From the NCBI RefSeq assembly GCF_044904675.1, contig NZ_JADIKJ010000002.1:124001-188000 (forward strand): a stretch of DNA of 64,000 nucleotides, written 5' to 3'. The notes under the pieces are model-generated. The model had not been told where the DNA came from. It saw nothing but the letters and a program-made list of their open reading frames with translations, and did no database searches. The DNA is from Dyella_B jejuensis (lineage in GTDB: Bacteria; Pseudomonadota; Gammaproteobacteria; Xanthomonadales; Rhodanobacteraceae). Shown piece by piece: positions 26,600 through 35,852 of this stretch. The number at the start of each line of letters is the position of its first letter. Positions within the stretch are counted from its first letter, which is position 1. The translations under genes were made by a program, and so were the position numbers.

Positions 26600-28912
26600 T
26601 CATTCGCGCCAGTAGCGCCGCTCCCGCAGGCGCCAGCGTGCTGCGACCCGCGCGGGCGCCACGGCCGGAAAATCAATCTGAATGGCGCCCTCCACGGCGG
26701 TGTTGTAGAGCGGGATACCGGCCTTCGCATAGCGCTCGAGCACTTCCGGACGAGGATGGCCGAAGCGGTTGCGCCATCCGGCCGAAACCACCGCCAGCTC
26801 CGGCCTGGCCGCCGCAATGAACGCCGGGCTGGATGAACTCTTGCTGCCATGGTGCGGTACCTGCAGCACCGGCGACGGGCCAGGCCCGAGCGCCGTGGCA
26901 ACGCCCGGCTCCGTATCGGCGGCGATATCGCCAGTCAGCAACAATCGGCCCTGCGCACCTTCGATGGCTACGACACAGGAACGGTCATTGGCCGATGCGC
27001 GCGGCGTGTTACTGCCAGGACTGAGCACGCGAAACCGCACGTTGTCCCATTCCCAATGCTGTCCCGCCACGCATGCCTCCATCGGTATCGGCATGCGCTC
27101 CGGTTCGCCCGCATAGCGGCGCGCCAGCGGAAAGGCGGCGGCGACCGCGGGCGCGCCACCGGCGTGGTCGTTGTCGGCGTGGCTCACCATCAACACATCC
27201 AGCCGGTCGATGCCAAGCGCGTGCAGCGACGGAACGACCACGGCTTCGCCGAGATCGAACTGCGACGGATAACGCGCGCCGGCGTCATAGACCATCGCAT
27301 GCTCCCGCGTGCGCACGATGATCGATAGTCCCTGCCCCACATCCAGCACCCATGCCTGGAATGCACCGGTGGCAGGCGGATACCGTACCGGCCATAGCAG
27401 CGGCAGGAATAACAACCCGCCCAGCACACGCAACGGCACACCGCGAGGCATGAACAGCCACACCGCGCCAAGCGTTGCCAGCAACAGCGCCCACGGCTCC
27501 ACAGCCGGCAGGAACCAATGCGCGCCCGGCCACCTCGCGGTGTGTTCAAGCAACCACCACTGCGCATGGGCGAGCCACCCGGCCAGCCGCAGCGGTGGCG
27601 TAGCCAGCGCCGGGCAGATCAAGAGCAGCAACAAGCCGATCAGCGCGCACGGCACGATCACGAAACTGACGAAAGGCACTGCGACCAGGTTGGATAAGGC
27701 GCCGACCAACGATGCCTCGCCGAAAAACCATAGCGTCAATGGCAGCAGGGCGACGGTCATGACCAACTGTCCCAAGGTCAATTCGCGCAAAAAGGCGCGA
27801 ACACCGTGCCCTTGCGCTTCCAGGCATACGATGAGAAAACCCACACCGACGAAAGAAAGCCACATCCCTGCTTCCAACACGGCCATGGGATCGACCAGCA
27901 GAATCGCCAGCAGCGCGATCGCCAAGGCCTGGTCGGCCCCAACGGCGCGTCGGCTGCATCGCGCCAGCACCACCGCCGCGATCATCAGCACGGTGCGCAC
28001 GGTGGGCATGCCGAAACCCGCCAATGCCGCATAGCCCAAAGCGCAGGCCAGCGCGGCCACGGCCTGTGCCTGCACGCGCGACCATCGCAGTCCCCATGAA
28101 GGCCAAAGCCAGTACACGGCGTAGCAGAGCCAGGTACCGAACACCGCAGCTACGCCGACGTGGAAGCCGGAAATGGCGATCAGGTGCGAGATGCCATTGG
28201 CGCGCGCCACATCCCAGTCGTAGAGGCCCAGGCCTCGTGTATCGCCCACGGTAAAAGCGCGCAACAAGGCAGCATCATGGGGATCGCGGACACGCGCCTG
28301 GATATCCTCAGCCAGCCTTGCGCGCAGCCGGTCAAGACACCACTTCGCTCCGCTTTGCGGCTGATTGGAGCGATCGTCGCGTACATAACCGACCGCGGTG
28401 ATGCCGCGTGCCAGCGCACTGCGCTCGCTGTCCGTGCCCCCCGGATTGACCATGCCGCGTGGCCGGCGCAATCGAACCAGCAGTTGTCCCTGCGCACAAG
28501 GCTCGAGCGCGGCCGGCGGCGCGTCGTACCAGCTTATGCGTGCCAGCCCGCGCCAGGGCTTTGCGTCATGTTCCGTGTGTTCGATCCGAAACAGGAAGCT
28601 GGTGGCGTCGGCGCGCGATTGTGGCAGGCCTTCGATGATCCCCACGACGCGAAAATCCTGGCCTTCCCAGGCCTTCGGCAAACGTGACTCCACCGCCACG
28701 CTGCCTCGCCACGCTGCCCATGCAAAGCCGAACAGCGCAATGGCCAACCAGCGTGCATACGGCACACGCCACGCAAGCAGGCATGCGCACGCGGCCAATG
28801 CACCGGTCAACCCATGCGCCGGCAGTATTGGCAGCCATTGCACGGCAAGCACGCCCGCCAGCCACGCCAACGTCACCGCTATCGCACCGGGCCACCGCCC
28901 TGCTCGCCGCAT
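26600..28912 (-). CDS. comEC: DNA internalization channel ComEC/Rec2
   Basis: Inner-membrane channel for single-stranded DNA in natural transformation. 770 aa. Seen: N-terminal membrane segments with a DUF4131-type soluble domain, the competence core starting HLIAISGFHVGVAA and then many hydrophobic helices, and a C-terminal MBL-like domain with VLDVGQGLSIIVR, LMVSHADNDHAGG, LLLTGDIA and QVPHHGSKSS. dprA in the same window supports a competence system. It stands 81 bp upstream of exbB on the same strand. Confidence 0.95.
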   Translation of the reverse strand: MRRAGRWPGAIAVTLAWLAGVLAVQWLPILPAHGLTGALAACACLLAWRVPYARWLAIALFGFAWAAWRGSVAVESRLPKAWEGQDFRVVGIIEGLPQSRADATSFLFRIEHTEHDAKPWRGLARISWYDAPPAALEPCAQGQLLVRLRRPRGMVNPGGTDSERSALARGITAVGYVRDDRSNQPQSGAKWCLDRLRARLAEDIQARVRDPHDAALLRAFTVGDTRGLGLYDWDVARANGISHLIAISGFHVGVAAVFGTWLCYAVYWLWPSWGLRWSRVQAQAVAALACALGYAALAGFGMPTVRTVLMIAAVVLARCSRRAVGADQALAIALLAILLVDPMAVLEAGMWLSFVGVGFLIVCLEAQGHGVRAFLRELTLGQLVMTVALLPLTLWFFGEASLVGALSNLVAVPFVSFVIVPCALIGLLLLLICPALATPPLRLAGWLAHAQWWLLEHTARWPGAHWFLPAVEPWALLLATLGAVWLFMPRGVPLRVLGGLLFLPLLWPVRYPPATGAFQAWVLDVGQGLSIIVRTREHAMVYDAGARYPSQFDLGEAVVVPSLHALGIDRLDVLMVSHADNDHAGGAPAVAAAFPLARRYAGEPERMPIPMEACVAGQHWEWDNVRFRVLSPGSNTPRASANDRSCVVAIEGAQGRLLLTGDIAADTEPGVATALGPGPSPVLQVPHHGSKSSSSPAFIAAARPELAVVSAGWRNRFGHPRPEVLERYAKAGIPLYNTAVEGAIQIDFPAVAPARVAARWRLRERRYWRE

Positions 28913-29092
28913 AGGTCTGCTTCGCTTTCCGATGTAGCGAAGTTAGCCCAGGCCACGACATGTTCGTGTAGGAAGTAGCCTGCACGCTTGAGGGAAACAT
29001 GCCACGCGAACATCCAGGGATTTTTCGCGACAGCCGCTACCGCCAGGGAGACGCCAGGAGCATGATCTCCCCGCCACTCGCCGGCGAAGCTG

Positions 29093-29797
29093 CTAAGCCT
29101 TTTCGCGCAGCTCGCCGTTATGCAGCTCCAATGTGCGATCCATGCGCGCGGCGAGCCGGCTATCGTGCGTGACCAGGATGAAGCTGGTGCCGATCTCGCG
29201 GTTCAACTCCAGCATCAGGGCATAGACTTGCGCGGCATTGTCCTCGTCCAGGTTACCGGTGGGCTCGTCGCCCAGCACGCAGGAAGGACGTGTCACTAGC
29301 GCGCGCGCTACCGCGCAACGCTGCCGTTCGCCGCCGGAAAGCTCGGCAGGCTTGTGTTCCAGGCGCTGTCCCAGCCCCACACGTTCCAGCAATGCCTTCG
29401 CCTGCTTCTGTGCGTCGGCAATACCCGTGCCGCGGATCAGCAGCGGCATGCATACGTTTTCCAACGCCGTGAATTCCGGCAGCAGATGATGGAACTGATA
29501 GATGAAGCCGAGCGAGCGATTGCGCACCCGGCCGCGTTCGGCGTCGGACAGCTGCGAGAGCATGCGGCCTTCGACCTCCACCTCGCCGCTGGTGAGCGTA
29601 TCCAGGCCGCCGATGATGTGCAGCAACGTGCTCTTGCCGGAGCCGGATGCACCGACGATCGCCAGGGTTTCGCCGCGCTTGAGAGTGAAGCTCACATCGG
29701 CCAGTACCTTGGTGTGCAGGCCGCCTTCTGCATAGGTTTTCGCAATATGGCTGGCGCGCAGCACGATGTCGGTCGAAGTATTCATGGGCTTATTCAT
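29093..29797 (-). CDS. lolD: Lipoprotein-releasing ABC ATPase LolD
   Basis: ATPase of the LolCDE complex that extracts lipoproteins from the inner membrane. 234 aa. Seen: Walker A IVGASGSGKSTLLHIIGGLD, Q-loop in FIYQFHHLLPEF, signature AELSGGERQRCAVARAL, Walker B CVLGDEPTGNLD and switch VTHDSRLAAR. The ATG at 29797 overlaps the lolC end by 8 bp; ATG 29785 is an alternative. Confidence 0.95.
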   Translation of the reverse strand: MNKPMNTSTDIVLRASHIAKTYAEGGLHTKVLADVSFTLKRGETLAIVGASGSGKSTLLHIIGGLDTLTSGEVEVEGRMLSQLSDAERGRVRNRSLGFIYQFHHLLPEFTALENVCMPLLIRGTGIADAQKQAKALLERVGLGQRLEHKPAELSGGERQRCAVARALVTRPSCVLGDEPTGNLDEDNAAQVYALMLELNREIGTSFILVTHDSRLAARMDRTLELHNGELREKA

Positions 29798-31034
29798 AGC
29801 GCAGCGCCTGCGCCGGCTGGGTACGCGACGCGCGCCATGCGGGATAAAGCGTGGCAAGCAGGGAGAACAGGAAAGTAATCAGCGCCACCCAGGTGACATC
29901 GTGCCAGTCGAGCTTGCTGGGCACCTCGCTGATGTAATAGACGTCGGGCGACAGAAAGGTTACGCCGGTGACATGCTCGATCCACTTCACGATGCCCGGC
30001 AACCGCCACGACAGCAGCGAGCCCAGCCCGACCCCGAAGCCGATCCCGACGATGCCGACCAGCACGCCCTGCACCATGAACATGCCCATGATGCTGCGCG
30101 GCGTGGAACCTAGCGTGCGCAGGATGGCAATGTCGGCCTGCTTGTCGGTCACCAGCATCATCAGCATGGAAATAAGATTGATCACCGCGACCAGGATGAT
30201 TAACGAGAGAATGATGAACATTACGTGCTTCTCCATCGAGATGGCGGAGAAGAAATTCGCGTGGCTGTCCATCCAGGTAGTCACCTGGTAGACCTGGCCA
30301 AGGCTGTTGGCCAGCTCGCGCGCGACGGGCCCTGCGTTATAGAGATCGTCCAGCTTCAGGCGGATACCGGTGGGACCATCGAGACGCTTGAGCGTCTCGG
30401 CATCGCCGAGGCTGACCAGGCCCAGGCCGGAATCGAATTCCTCCATGCCCATCTCGAAGATGCCGCTGACCGTAAAACCACGGATGCGCGGCACCGAGCC
30501 CATCGGCGTGGCGCTGAGTTCGGGCACCACCATGGTGACTTTGTCGCCGACGTTCACCCCAAGCTGCAAGGCAAGGTCCTTGCCGAGAATGATGTTCCAG
30601 CTTTTCGGTGTGAGCGAATCGAACGAGCCGGCGATCATGTGCTTGTTGATATCGGAAACCTTGGGTTCCTGCGCGGGATCGATGCCGCGCACGATGGCGC
30701 CGCTGGAACGTTGCCCCTGCAGGAACGACTGGATCTCCACGTAAGGCGCGGCGCCCTTCACATGCGCATTGGCCTGGACCATCTTCATGGCGTATGGCCA
30801 GTCCTGCACGCTCTCGCCGGGCAGGCCGGCCACGGTGGCGTCGGAGATCGCGCCAAGGATGCGCGAGCGCAGCTGATCGTCGAAACCGTTCATCACCGAC
30901 ATCACCGTGATCAGCGCCATCACGCTGATCGTGATGCAGATGATGGAAACGGTGGAAATGAAGGAGATGAATTGGTTGCGCCGTTTGGCGCGGGTGTAGC
31001 GCAGGCCGATGAAAAGCTCGAGCGGTCGGAACAT
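29790..31034 (-). CDS. lolC: Lipoprotein-releasing permease LolC/LolE
   Basis: 414 aa. Seen: N-terminal FIGLRYTRAKRRNQFISFIS, first membrane helix with ITISVMALITVMSVMNGFDD, a large periplasmic domain, and three more helices at about 270-400 (FtsX-like), ending PAWRASRTQPAQALRYE. Only one permease gene is present here with lolD, which suggests a two-of-a-kind LolF-type or that lolE lies elsewhere. Confidence 0.93.
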   Translation of the reverse strand: MFRPLELFIGLRYTRAKRRNQFISFISTVSIICITISVMALITVMSVMNGFDDQLRSRILGAISDATVAGLPGESVQDWPYAMKMVQANAHVKGAAPYVEIQSFLQGQRSSGAIVRGIDPAQEPKVSDINKHMIAGSFDSLTPKSWNIILGKDLALQLGVNVGDKVTMVVPELSATPMGSVPRIRGFTVSGIFEMGMEEFDSGLGLVSLGDAETLKRLDGPTGIRLKLDDLYNAGPVARELANSLGQVYQVTTWMDSHANFFSAISMEKHVMFIILSLIILVAVINLISMLMMLVTDKQADIAILRTLGSTPRSIMGMFMVQGVLVGIVGIGFGVGLGSLLSWRLPGIVKWIEHVTGVTFLSPDVYYISEVPSKLDWHDVTWVALITFLFSLLATLYPAWRASRTQPAQALRYE

Positions 31035-31426
31035 GGAGGATTCGCTTGTGGGTTCGGGGGACAGGCCATCCGGTGCCCGATGATCGCCGATCATCCTGGA
31101 ATCCTTGGGACCATGCCGCGCGCGCAGAGTGCCCGAAGGCGGACATGGCGGCAACTATGTGTAGCCAGGGGTGTGTCCGCGCCGTTCGCGTCCCGCGTTG
31201 GCGTTGCGTGGCGGTCGGGTGGTAGTGCGTGGCGCAGGCTTGGCTGGCTGCTGCCGAGGCAAGCCGCGCGCCAGCGCATGACGGTACGCAGCGCCAACCC
31301 GAAGGGCCGGGTCTGTTTGCCCGCCAGAAGGCATCACTACTCGGTGGTGTACCGATTTACTCCCTCGCTCTTCCGCTGCGAACAAACAGCCCTCGGCGCG
31401 GGCCACGCCAATGGTGTGGACAGGCC
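31035..31426. other. 392-bp spacer without a gene; contains a small inverted-repeat cluster
   Basis: No coding frame here has family similarity or a ribosome site. At 31312-31390 there are arms CTGTTTG/CAAACAG and an inner TCGGT/ACCGA stem; see findings for its likeness to the larger repeat family. The part near lolC should hold the lolCD promoter. Confidence 0.5.
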
Positions 31427-31858
31427 CTAGCCTTCCTCGATGGCGGTGGCCCGCAGCACGGCGAGCCGCATGCGCAGGCGGCGGCGGATATCCGGATCGC
31501 TATTGTCCGGCAGTAGCCAGAACGTGAGTTTGCCGTACCGATTGCCCGCCAAACGCAGCAAGACCGCGTTGCGCACGATCCGGAACGAGAGCAGCTCGGC
31601 CGGGTCATCGGTGCCATCCAGGCCGCGCAGCGTCCATCCGCCTTGATGAGCCCAGCCCACCGCACAGACCGGCAGGCGCAGGCGGCGTAGCGCATGCGAG
31701 CAAGCCGTGACGACGCCAAATGCCAGCACTAGCTGCAGCAGCGTTGGTACGCCCGACAAGCCGACGGCGAGCAAGGCCAATCCGGCGACGCCGGCAAACA
31801 GGCGCGGCATCCAGCGCGAAGGCCGGTATTCAAACCCGATGGCGGGCGCGGATGTCAT
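31427..31858 (-). CDS. ygfX: YgfX (CptA)-like membrane protein
   Basis: 143 aa. Seen: FEYRPSRWMPRLFAGVAGL then two adjoining membrane segments (about residues 18-55), and a soluble tail with WTLRGLDGT and LWLLPDNSDPDIRRRLRMRL-type residues that match YgfX. In E. coli ygfX overlaps sdhE, as here (29 bp), and is described as its toxin-like or membrane partner; that role is debated. Confidence 0.82.
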   Translation of the reverse strand: MTSAPAIGFEYRPSRWMPRLFAGVAGLALLAVGLSGVPTLLQLVLAFGVVTACSHALRRLRLPVCAVGWAHQGGWTLRGLDGTDDPAELLSFRIVRNAVLLRLAGNRYGKLTFWLLPDNSDPDIRRRLRMRLAVLRATAIEEG

Positions 31859-32078
31859 CGATGATCGCCTGCCAGTCCGCGCGCGGCGGCCGGGCATGGC
31901 CCATTACCCAATCCCACAGGTCCGGATCCTGTACGTCGAGCAATTCCTCGAAAGCCAGGCGCTGGGCTTCGTCGGCAGCCGGAAAGGAAGTTTCAAGCCA
32001 GCCGCCGAATAGCGCGTCGAGTTCGCGCGTACCGCGGCGGGTGCGCCATTGCAGGCGCTTGATGCGTGCTGAGTCCAT
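31830..32078 (-). CDS. sdhE: FAD assembly factor SdhE
   Basis: 82-aa soluble protein that promotes covalent flavin attachment to SdhA. Seen: the RGxxE motif in RRGTRELDALFGGWLE and the LLDVQDPDLWDWVMG end that define the YgfY/SdhE family. Start ATG at 32078 (MDSARIKRLQW). It follows sdhB by 160 bp and overlaps ygfX. Confidence 0.95.
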   Translation of the reverse strand: MDSARIKRLQWRTRRGTRELDALFGGWLETSFPAADEAQRLAFEELLDVQDPDLWDWVMGHARPPRADWQAIIDDIRARHRV

Positions 32079-32102
32079 TAACCAGAGCGCGAAGCGCCTC
32101 CT

Positions 32103-32231
32103 TATGTCTCCTCTCGCCTTGGAAAGAGGATCGGGGTGCGGAGCCAAGCCTGCCCTACTCAAGCCGGAGCATGCACCGATTCGCCGTGACGCAGCATTGC
32201 GCCACCTGCCCTCTCCCGACGAAAGAGGGCA
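32103..32231. repeat. Degenerate REP-like units between sdhB and sdhE
   Basis: CCTCTCGCCTTGGAAAGAGG followed by ATCGGGGTG, and an inverted arm pair GCCCTCT/AGAGGGC at 32208-32231, resemble the CTCTCCC...GGGAGAGGG intergenic motif. They could act as 3' mRNA stabilisers between sdhB and sdhE. Confidence 0.4.
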
Positions 32232-32238
32232 AATCAGC

Positions 32239-33021
32239 TCACGCCGAACGCCGCTCGACGATCAACTTCTTGATCTCTGCAATCGCCTTGGCCGGATTCA
32301 AACCCTTCGGACAGGTACGCGCGCAGTTCATGATGGTGTGGCAGCGATAGAGCTTGAACGGATCTTCCAGGTCGTCCAGGCGCATGCCGGTATCTTCGTC
32401 GCGCGAATCGACGATCCAGCGGTAGGCCTGCAGCAGGATCGCCGGTCCGAGGTAGCGATCGCCGTTCCACCAATAGCTCGGGCAACTGGTCGAGCAGCAA
32501 GCGCACAAGATGCATTCGTATAGGCCATCGAGTTTCTTGCGATCTTCCGGCGATTGCAGGCGCTCGCGGTCCGGCGCCGCGCTCTGCGTGCGCAGCCACG
32601 GCCTGATCGAGGCGAACTGGGCGTAGAAGTGCGTAAGGTCCGGCACCAGGTCTTTCACCACCGGCATGTGCGGCAGCGGATAGATCTTCACGTCGCCGGA
32701 CGCGCACTCGTCGATGGCCTTGGTGCAGGCCAGCGTATTGGTGCCGTCGATATTCATGGCGCACGACCCGCAAATGCCTTCGCGGCAAGACCGGCGCAGC
32801 GTGAGCGTGGGATCGATCTCGTTCTTGATCTTCAGCAGCGCGTCCAGAACCATCGGGCCGCAGGCGGCGAGATCCACGTCGTAGGTATCGATGCGTGGAT
32901 TCTGGCCGTCGTCCGGCGACCAGCGATAGATGCGGAAGGTACGCGCTTTTTTCGCGTCCTTCGCCGGATAGTGCTTGCCCGGCTGGACCTTGGAATTCTT
33001 CGGTAGCGTGAACTCGGCCAC
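32239..33021 (-). CDS. sdhB: Succinate dehydrogenase iron-sulfur subunit
   Basis: 260 aa from the GTG at 33021, chosen because GGAGAGG lies 5 nt upstream (MAEFTLPKNSKV). Carries electrons from SdhA to the membrane quinone site. Seen: [2Fe-2S] cluster CREGICGSCAMNIDG with a distal Cys in NTLAC, and the two C-terminal clusters ECILCACCSTSCPSYWW and CHTIMNCARTCPKGLNP. Nineteen bp after sdhA. Confidence 0.97.
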   Translation of the reverse strand: MAEFTLPKNSKVQPGKHYPAKDAKKARTFRIYRWSPDDGQNPRIDTYDVDLAACGPMVLDALLKIKNEIDPTLTLRRSCREGICGSCAMNIDGTNTLACTKAIDECASGDVKIYPLPHMPVVKDLVPDLTHFYAQFASIRPWLRTQSAAPDRERLQSPEDRKKLDGLYECILCACCSTSCPSYWWNGDRYLGPAILLQAYRWIVDSRDEDTGMRLDDLEDPFKLYRCHTIMNCARTCPKGLNPAKAIAEIKKLIVERRSA

Positions 33022-33026
33022 GATTG

Positions 33027-33033
33027 CCTCTCC
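33027..33033 (-). promoter_or_regulatory. Shine-Dalgarno GGAGAGG deciding the sdhB start
   Basis: GGAGAGG 5 nt before GTG 33021; a longer in-frame ATG at 33051 would place this site inside the gene. Confidence 0.65.
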
Positions 33034-33040
33034 AGTCGGA

Positions 33041-34828
33041 TTAGTAAACACGTTTCTTCGGCGGCACCACTTCGACCTCGTCGGTCAAGGTGTACATGTG
33101 CACCGGACGGAAATCAAAGCTGCTCTGGCCGCTTTCGTCGACCTTGACCAGCGTGTGCTTCATCCATTCGTGGTCGTTGCGATCGGGAAAATCCTCGCGC
33201 GCATGCGCGCCGCGGCTTTCCGGGCGCTGCTCGGCTGAATGCATGGTCGCCACCGCCTGTGACAGCAGGTTGGATAGCTCCAGCGTTTCGATCAGGTCGG
33301 AGTTCCACACCAGCGAGCGGTCGCTGACCTTCACATCCTGGAAGGCATCGAACACTTCGGAGATTTTCTTCGAACCGGCCTTGAGGGTGTCGCCGGTGCG
33401 GAATACGGCGGCGTCCTGCTGCATGGTGCGCTGCATATCCATACGGATTTTTGCGGTCGGCGTCGTGCCGTTGGCGTTGCGCAGGCCATCGAAGCGGGCA
33501 AGCGCCTTGTCCAGCACGCTGGCGGGCAGATCCTTGTGCGCGGAACCTGGCTTGATCAGCTCGGCACAACGATGCGATACCGCGCGGCCAAACACCACCA
33601 GGTCGAGCAGCGAGTTGGAACCGAGGCGGTTGGCGCCATGCACCGACACGCAGGCCGCCTCGCCAATCGCAAACAAGCCAGGAATCACGGCATCGACGTC
33701 ATCGCCCTTCTTCTGCACCACTTCGCCGTGATAGTTGGTGGGAATGCCGCCCATGTTGTAGTGCACGGTCGGCAGCACCGGGATGGGTTCCTTGGTCACG
33801 TCCACGCCGGCAAAGATGCGGGCCGACTCGGCAATGCCCGGCAGCCGTTCGTGGATGACGTCGGCGCCCAGGTGCATGAGGTTCAAGTGCACGTGATCTT
33901 TCTGATCGCCCACGCCGCGGCCTTCGCGCACTTCCAGCGTGATGGCGCGACTGACCACGTCGCGCGACGCAAGGTCTTTCGCGCTGGGCGCGTAGCGCTC
34001 CATGAAGCGCTCGCCCTTGGAGTTGGTCAGGTAGCCGCCTTCGCCGCGCACACCCTCGGTGATCAGCACGCCCGCACCATAGATACCGGTGGGATGGAAC
34101 TGCACGAACTCCATGTCCTGCAATGCCAGGCCAGCGCGCAGCACCATGCCGCCGCCGTCGCCCGTGCAGGTATGCGCGGACGTGGCGCTGAAATAGGCAC
34201 GGCCATAGCCGCCGGTTGCCAGCACCACGGCCTGTCCACGGAAGAAATGCAGCGTTCCTTCGTTCATGTCCAGCGCGAGCACGCCGCGGCAAGTACCTTC
34301 TTCGTCGAAGATCAGATCGATCACGAAGTATTCGATGAAGAAGGTAGCGTCGTGGGCCAGTGCCTGCTGGTAGAGCGTATGCAGGATCGCGTGGCCGGTT
34401 CGGTCGGCGGCGGCGCAGGTGCGCTGCGCGGTGCCCTTGCCGTAATGCGTGGTCATGCCGCCGAACGGGCGCTGATAGATGCGGCCATCGTCGGTACGCG
34501 AGAATGGCACGCCGTAGTGTTCCAGTTCGTAGATAGCCGGAATGGCTTCCCGGCACATGTACTCGATCGCGTCCTGGTCGCCGAGCCAATCCGAACCCTT
34601 GATCGTGTCGTAGAAATGGAAGCGCCAGTCGTCTTCGCCCATGTTGCCGAGCGCGGCGGCAACACCGCCCTGCGCCGCCACGGTATGCGAGCGCGTCGGG
34701 AACACCTTGGTGATGCAGGCGGCCTTGAGTCCCTTTTCGGCGAGGCCGAAGGTGGCGCGCAGTCCCGCACCGCCCGCGCCGACCACGATCACGTCGTATT
34801 TATGCTGTTGAACTTTGTAGGCTTCCAT
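33041..34828 (-). CDS. sdhA: Succinate dehydrogenase flavoprotein subunit
   Basis: 595 aa; oxidises succinate to fumarate in the TCA cycle. Seen: FAD-binding VIVVGAGGAGLRATFGLAE at the N-terminus, the flavin-linked His in TRSHTVAAQGGVAAALG near residue 48, HPTGIYGAG, and VHGANRLGSNSLLDL near the C-terminal third. Five bp after sdhD; sdhB follows. Confidence 0.98.
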   Translation of the reverse strand: MEAYKVQQHKYDVIVVGAGGAGLRATFGLAEKGLKAACITKVFPTRSHTVAAQGGVAAALGNMGEDDWRFHFYDTIKGSDWLGDQDAIEYMCREAIPAIYELEHYGVPFSRTDDGRIYQRPFGGMTTHYGKGTAQRTCAAADRTGHAILHTLYQQALAHDATFFIEYFVIDLIFDEEGTCRGVLALDMNEGTLHFFRGQAVVLATGGYGRAYFSATSAHTCTGDGGGMVLRAGLALQDMEFVQFHPTGIYGAGVLITEGVRGEGGYLTNSKGERFMERYAPSAKDLASRDVVSRAITLEVREGRGVGDQKDHVHLNLMHLGADVIHERLPGIAESARIFAGVDVTKEPIPVLPTVHYNMGGIPTNYHGEVVQKKGDDVDAVIPGLFAIGEAACVSVHGANRLGSNSLLDLVVFGRAVSHRCAELIKPGSAHKDLPASVLDKALARFDGLRNANGTTPTAKIRMDMQRTMQQDAAVFRTGDTLKAGSKKISEVFDAFQDVKVSDRSLVWNSDLIETLELSNLLSQAVATMHSAEQRPESRGAHAREDFPDRNDHEWMKHTLVKVDESGQSSFDFRPVHMYTLTDEVEVVPPKKRVY

Positions 34829-34833
34829 CGACC

Positions 34834-35241
34834 TCAGGCTCCCAATGCGATGCGCAGCACAGCCAGCGAGCCAGCCAGCACGCTCAGCACCGCGAGGAAC
34901 TTAATCGCCACCAAAAGGGTGATTTCCTTCCAGCGGGTGTGTACGTAGTCTTCGATCACCACCTGCAGGCCGAGTACGGCATGCCAGAACGTGGCAATCA
35001 GGAAGGCGATCAGCAGGATCGCATTCCACGGCCGGGCCACGGCCGCGCGCGCCGTCGCGTAGTCGGCATGCAGCAGGCCAAGCACCAGGATCACGAACCA
35101 AAGGCCAAGCACGATCAGGCCGACCGCGGTAGTGCGCTGCGTCCACCAGTGGCCGACACCGTGTTGCGCCGAACCCAGTCCACGCGCGCGCTTGAGCGGG
35201 TTGCGCAGGTCCTTGGGCAAGTTTTTTGCGTTCGTGCTCAT
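34834..35241 (-). CDS. sdhD: Succinate dehydrogenase membrane anchor SdhD
   Basis: 135 aa with three membrane helices. Seen: RARGLGSAQHGVGHWWTQR before helix 1 and FLIATFWHAVLGLQVVIEDY, which carries the conserved His and Asp-Tyr pair at the quinone site. Its ATG overlaps the sdhC stop (ATGA). Confidence 0.95.
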   Translation of the reverse strand: MSTNAKNLPKDLRNPLKRARGLGSAQHGVGHWWTQRTTAVGLIVLGLWFVILVLGLLHADYATARAAVARPWNAILLIAFLIATFWHAVLGLQVVIEDYVHTRWKEITLLVAIKFLAVLSVLAGSLAVLRIALGA

Positions 35242-35633
35242 GCAACACCTCCAGCACCCAATACGTAGACCCATACGATCAGGGTCAGCACAACGCTGGC
35301 GATGATCGACAGCCAACTCGAACGCACGAACTGGTTGATGGCGTAGCCCGCGCCAGCGTCTTGCACCAGATGGCGAACGCCATTGCACAGGTGATAGAAC
35401 AACGCCCATGTCCAGCCGATCATCAGGATGATGCCCAGCGGGCTGCTTATGCAGACCTTGAACTGATTGAAGGCATCCTCGCCAGCGGCCAGCGAGAGCA
35501 GTCCCCACAGGGTCACGAGGGTGCCCACGGCGAGGGCAATGCCGGTGGCGCGATGCAGGATGGAAGTCACCATCTGCACTTGCCACTTATATATCTGTAG
35601 GTGTGGAGAAAGCGGTCGTCGCGTGTCTGCCAT
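35238..35633 (-). CDS. sdhC: Succinate dehydrogenase cytochrome b subunit SdhC
   Basis: 131 aa, three membrane helices. Seen: RPLSPHLQIYKWQVQMVTSI and SILHRATG (Ser/Arg of the quinone pocket), and FYHLCNGVRHLVQDAG with the heme b His. First gene of sdhCDAB; the 219-bp spacer upstream towards the SdhAF4 gene probably holds the operon promoter. Confidence 0.96.
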   Translation of the reverse strand: MADTRRPLSPHLQIYKWQVQMVTSILHRATGIALAVGTLVTLWGLLSLAAGEDAFNQFKVCISSPLGIILMIGWTWALFYHLCNGVRHLVQDAGAGYAINQFVRSSWLSIIASVVLTLIVWVYVLGAGGVA

Positions 35634-35852
35634 GGCGGCTATCCTGGGGTGGAATCGCTGATGCTGTTAACCGAAGCCCGAACCGCGACCATCCACGGAC
35701 GCCATCCGGAGCGGCGGCCTCGGCACGAATCCGAACCCGCCTCCATCGATGAACCATTGAGGTGGTTCACCGCAGTGGCGCATCCATGCGTCACATCCAT
35801 CCACCAGCCGCTCCTGCCCTTGCAGCGCCAATATGCATGACGACGCGGCGGA

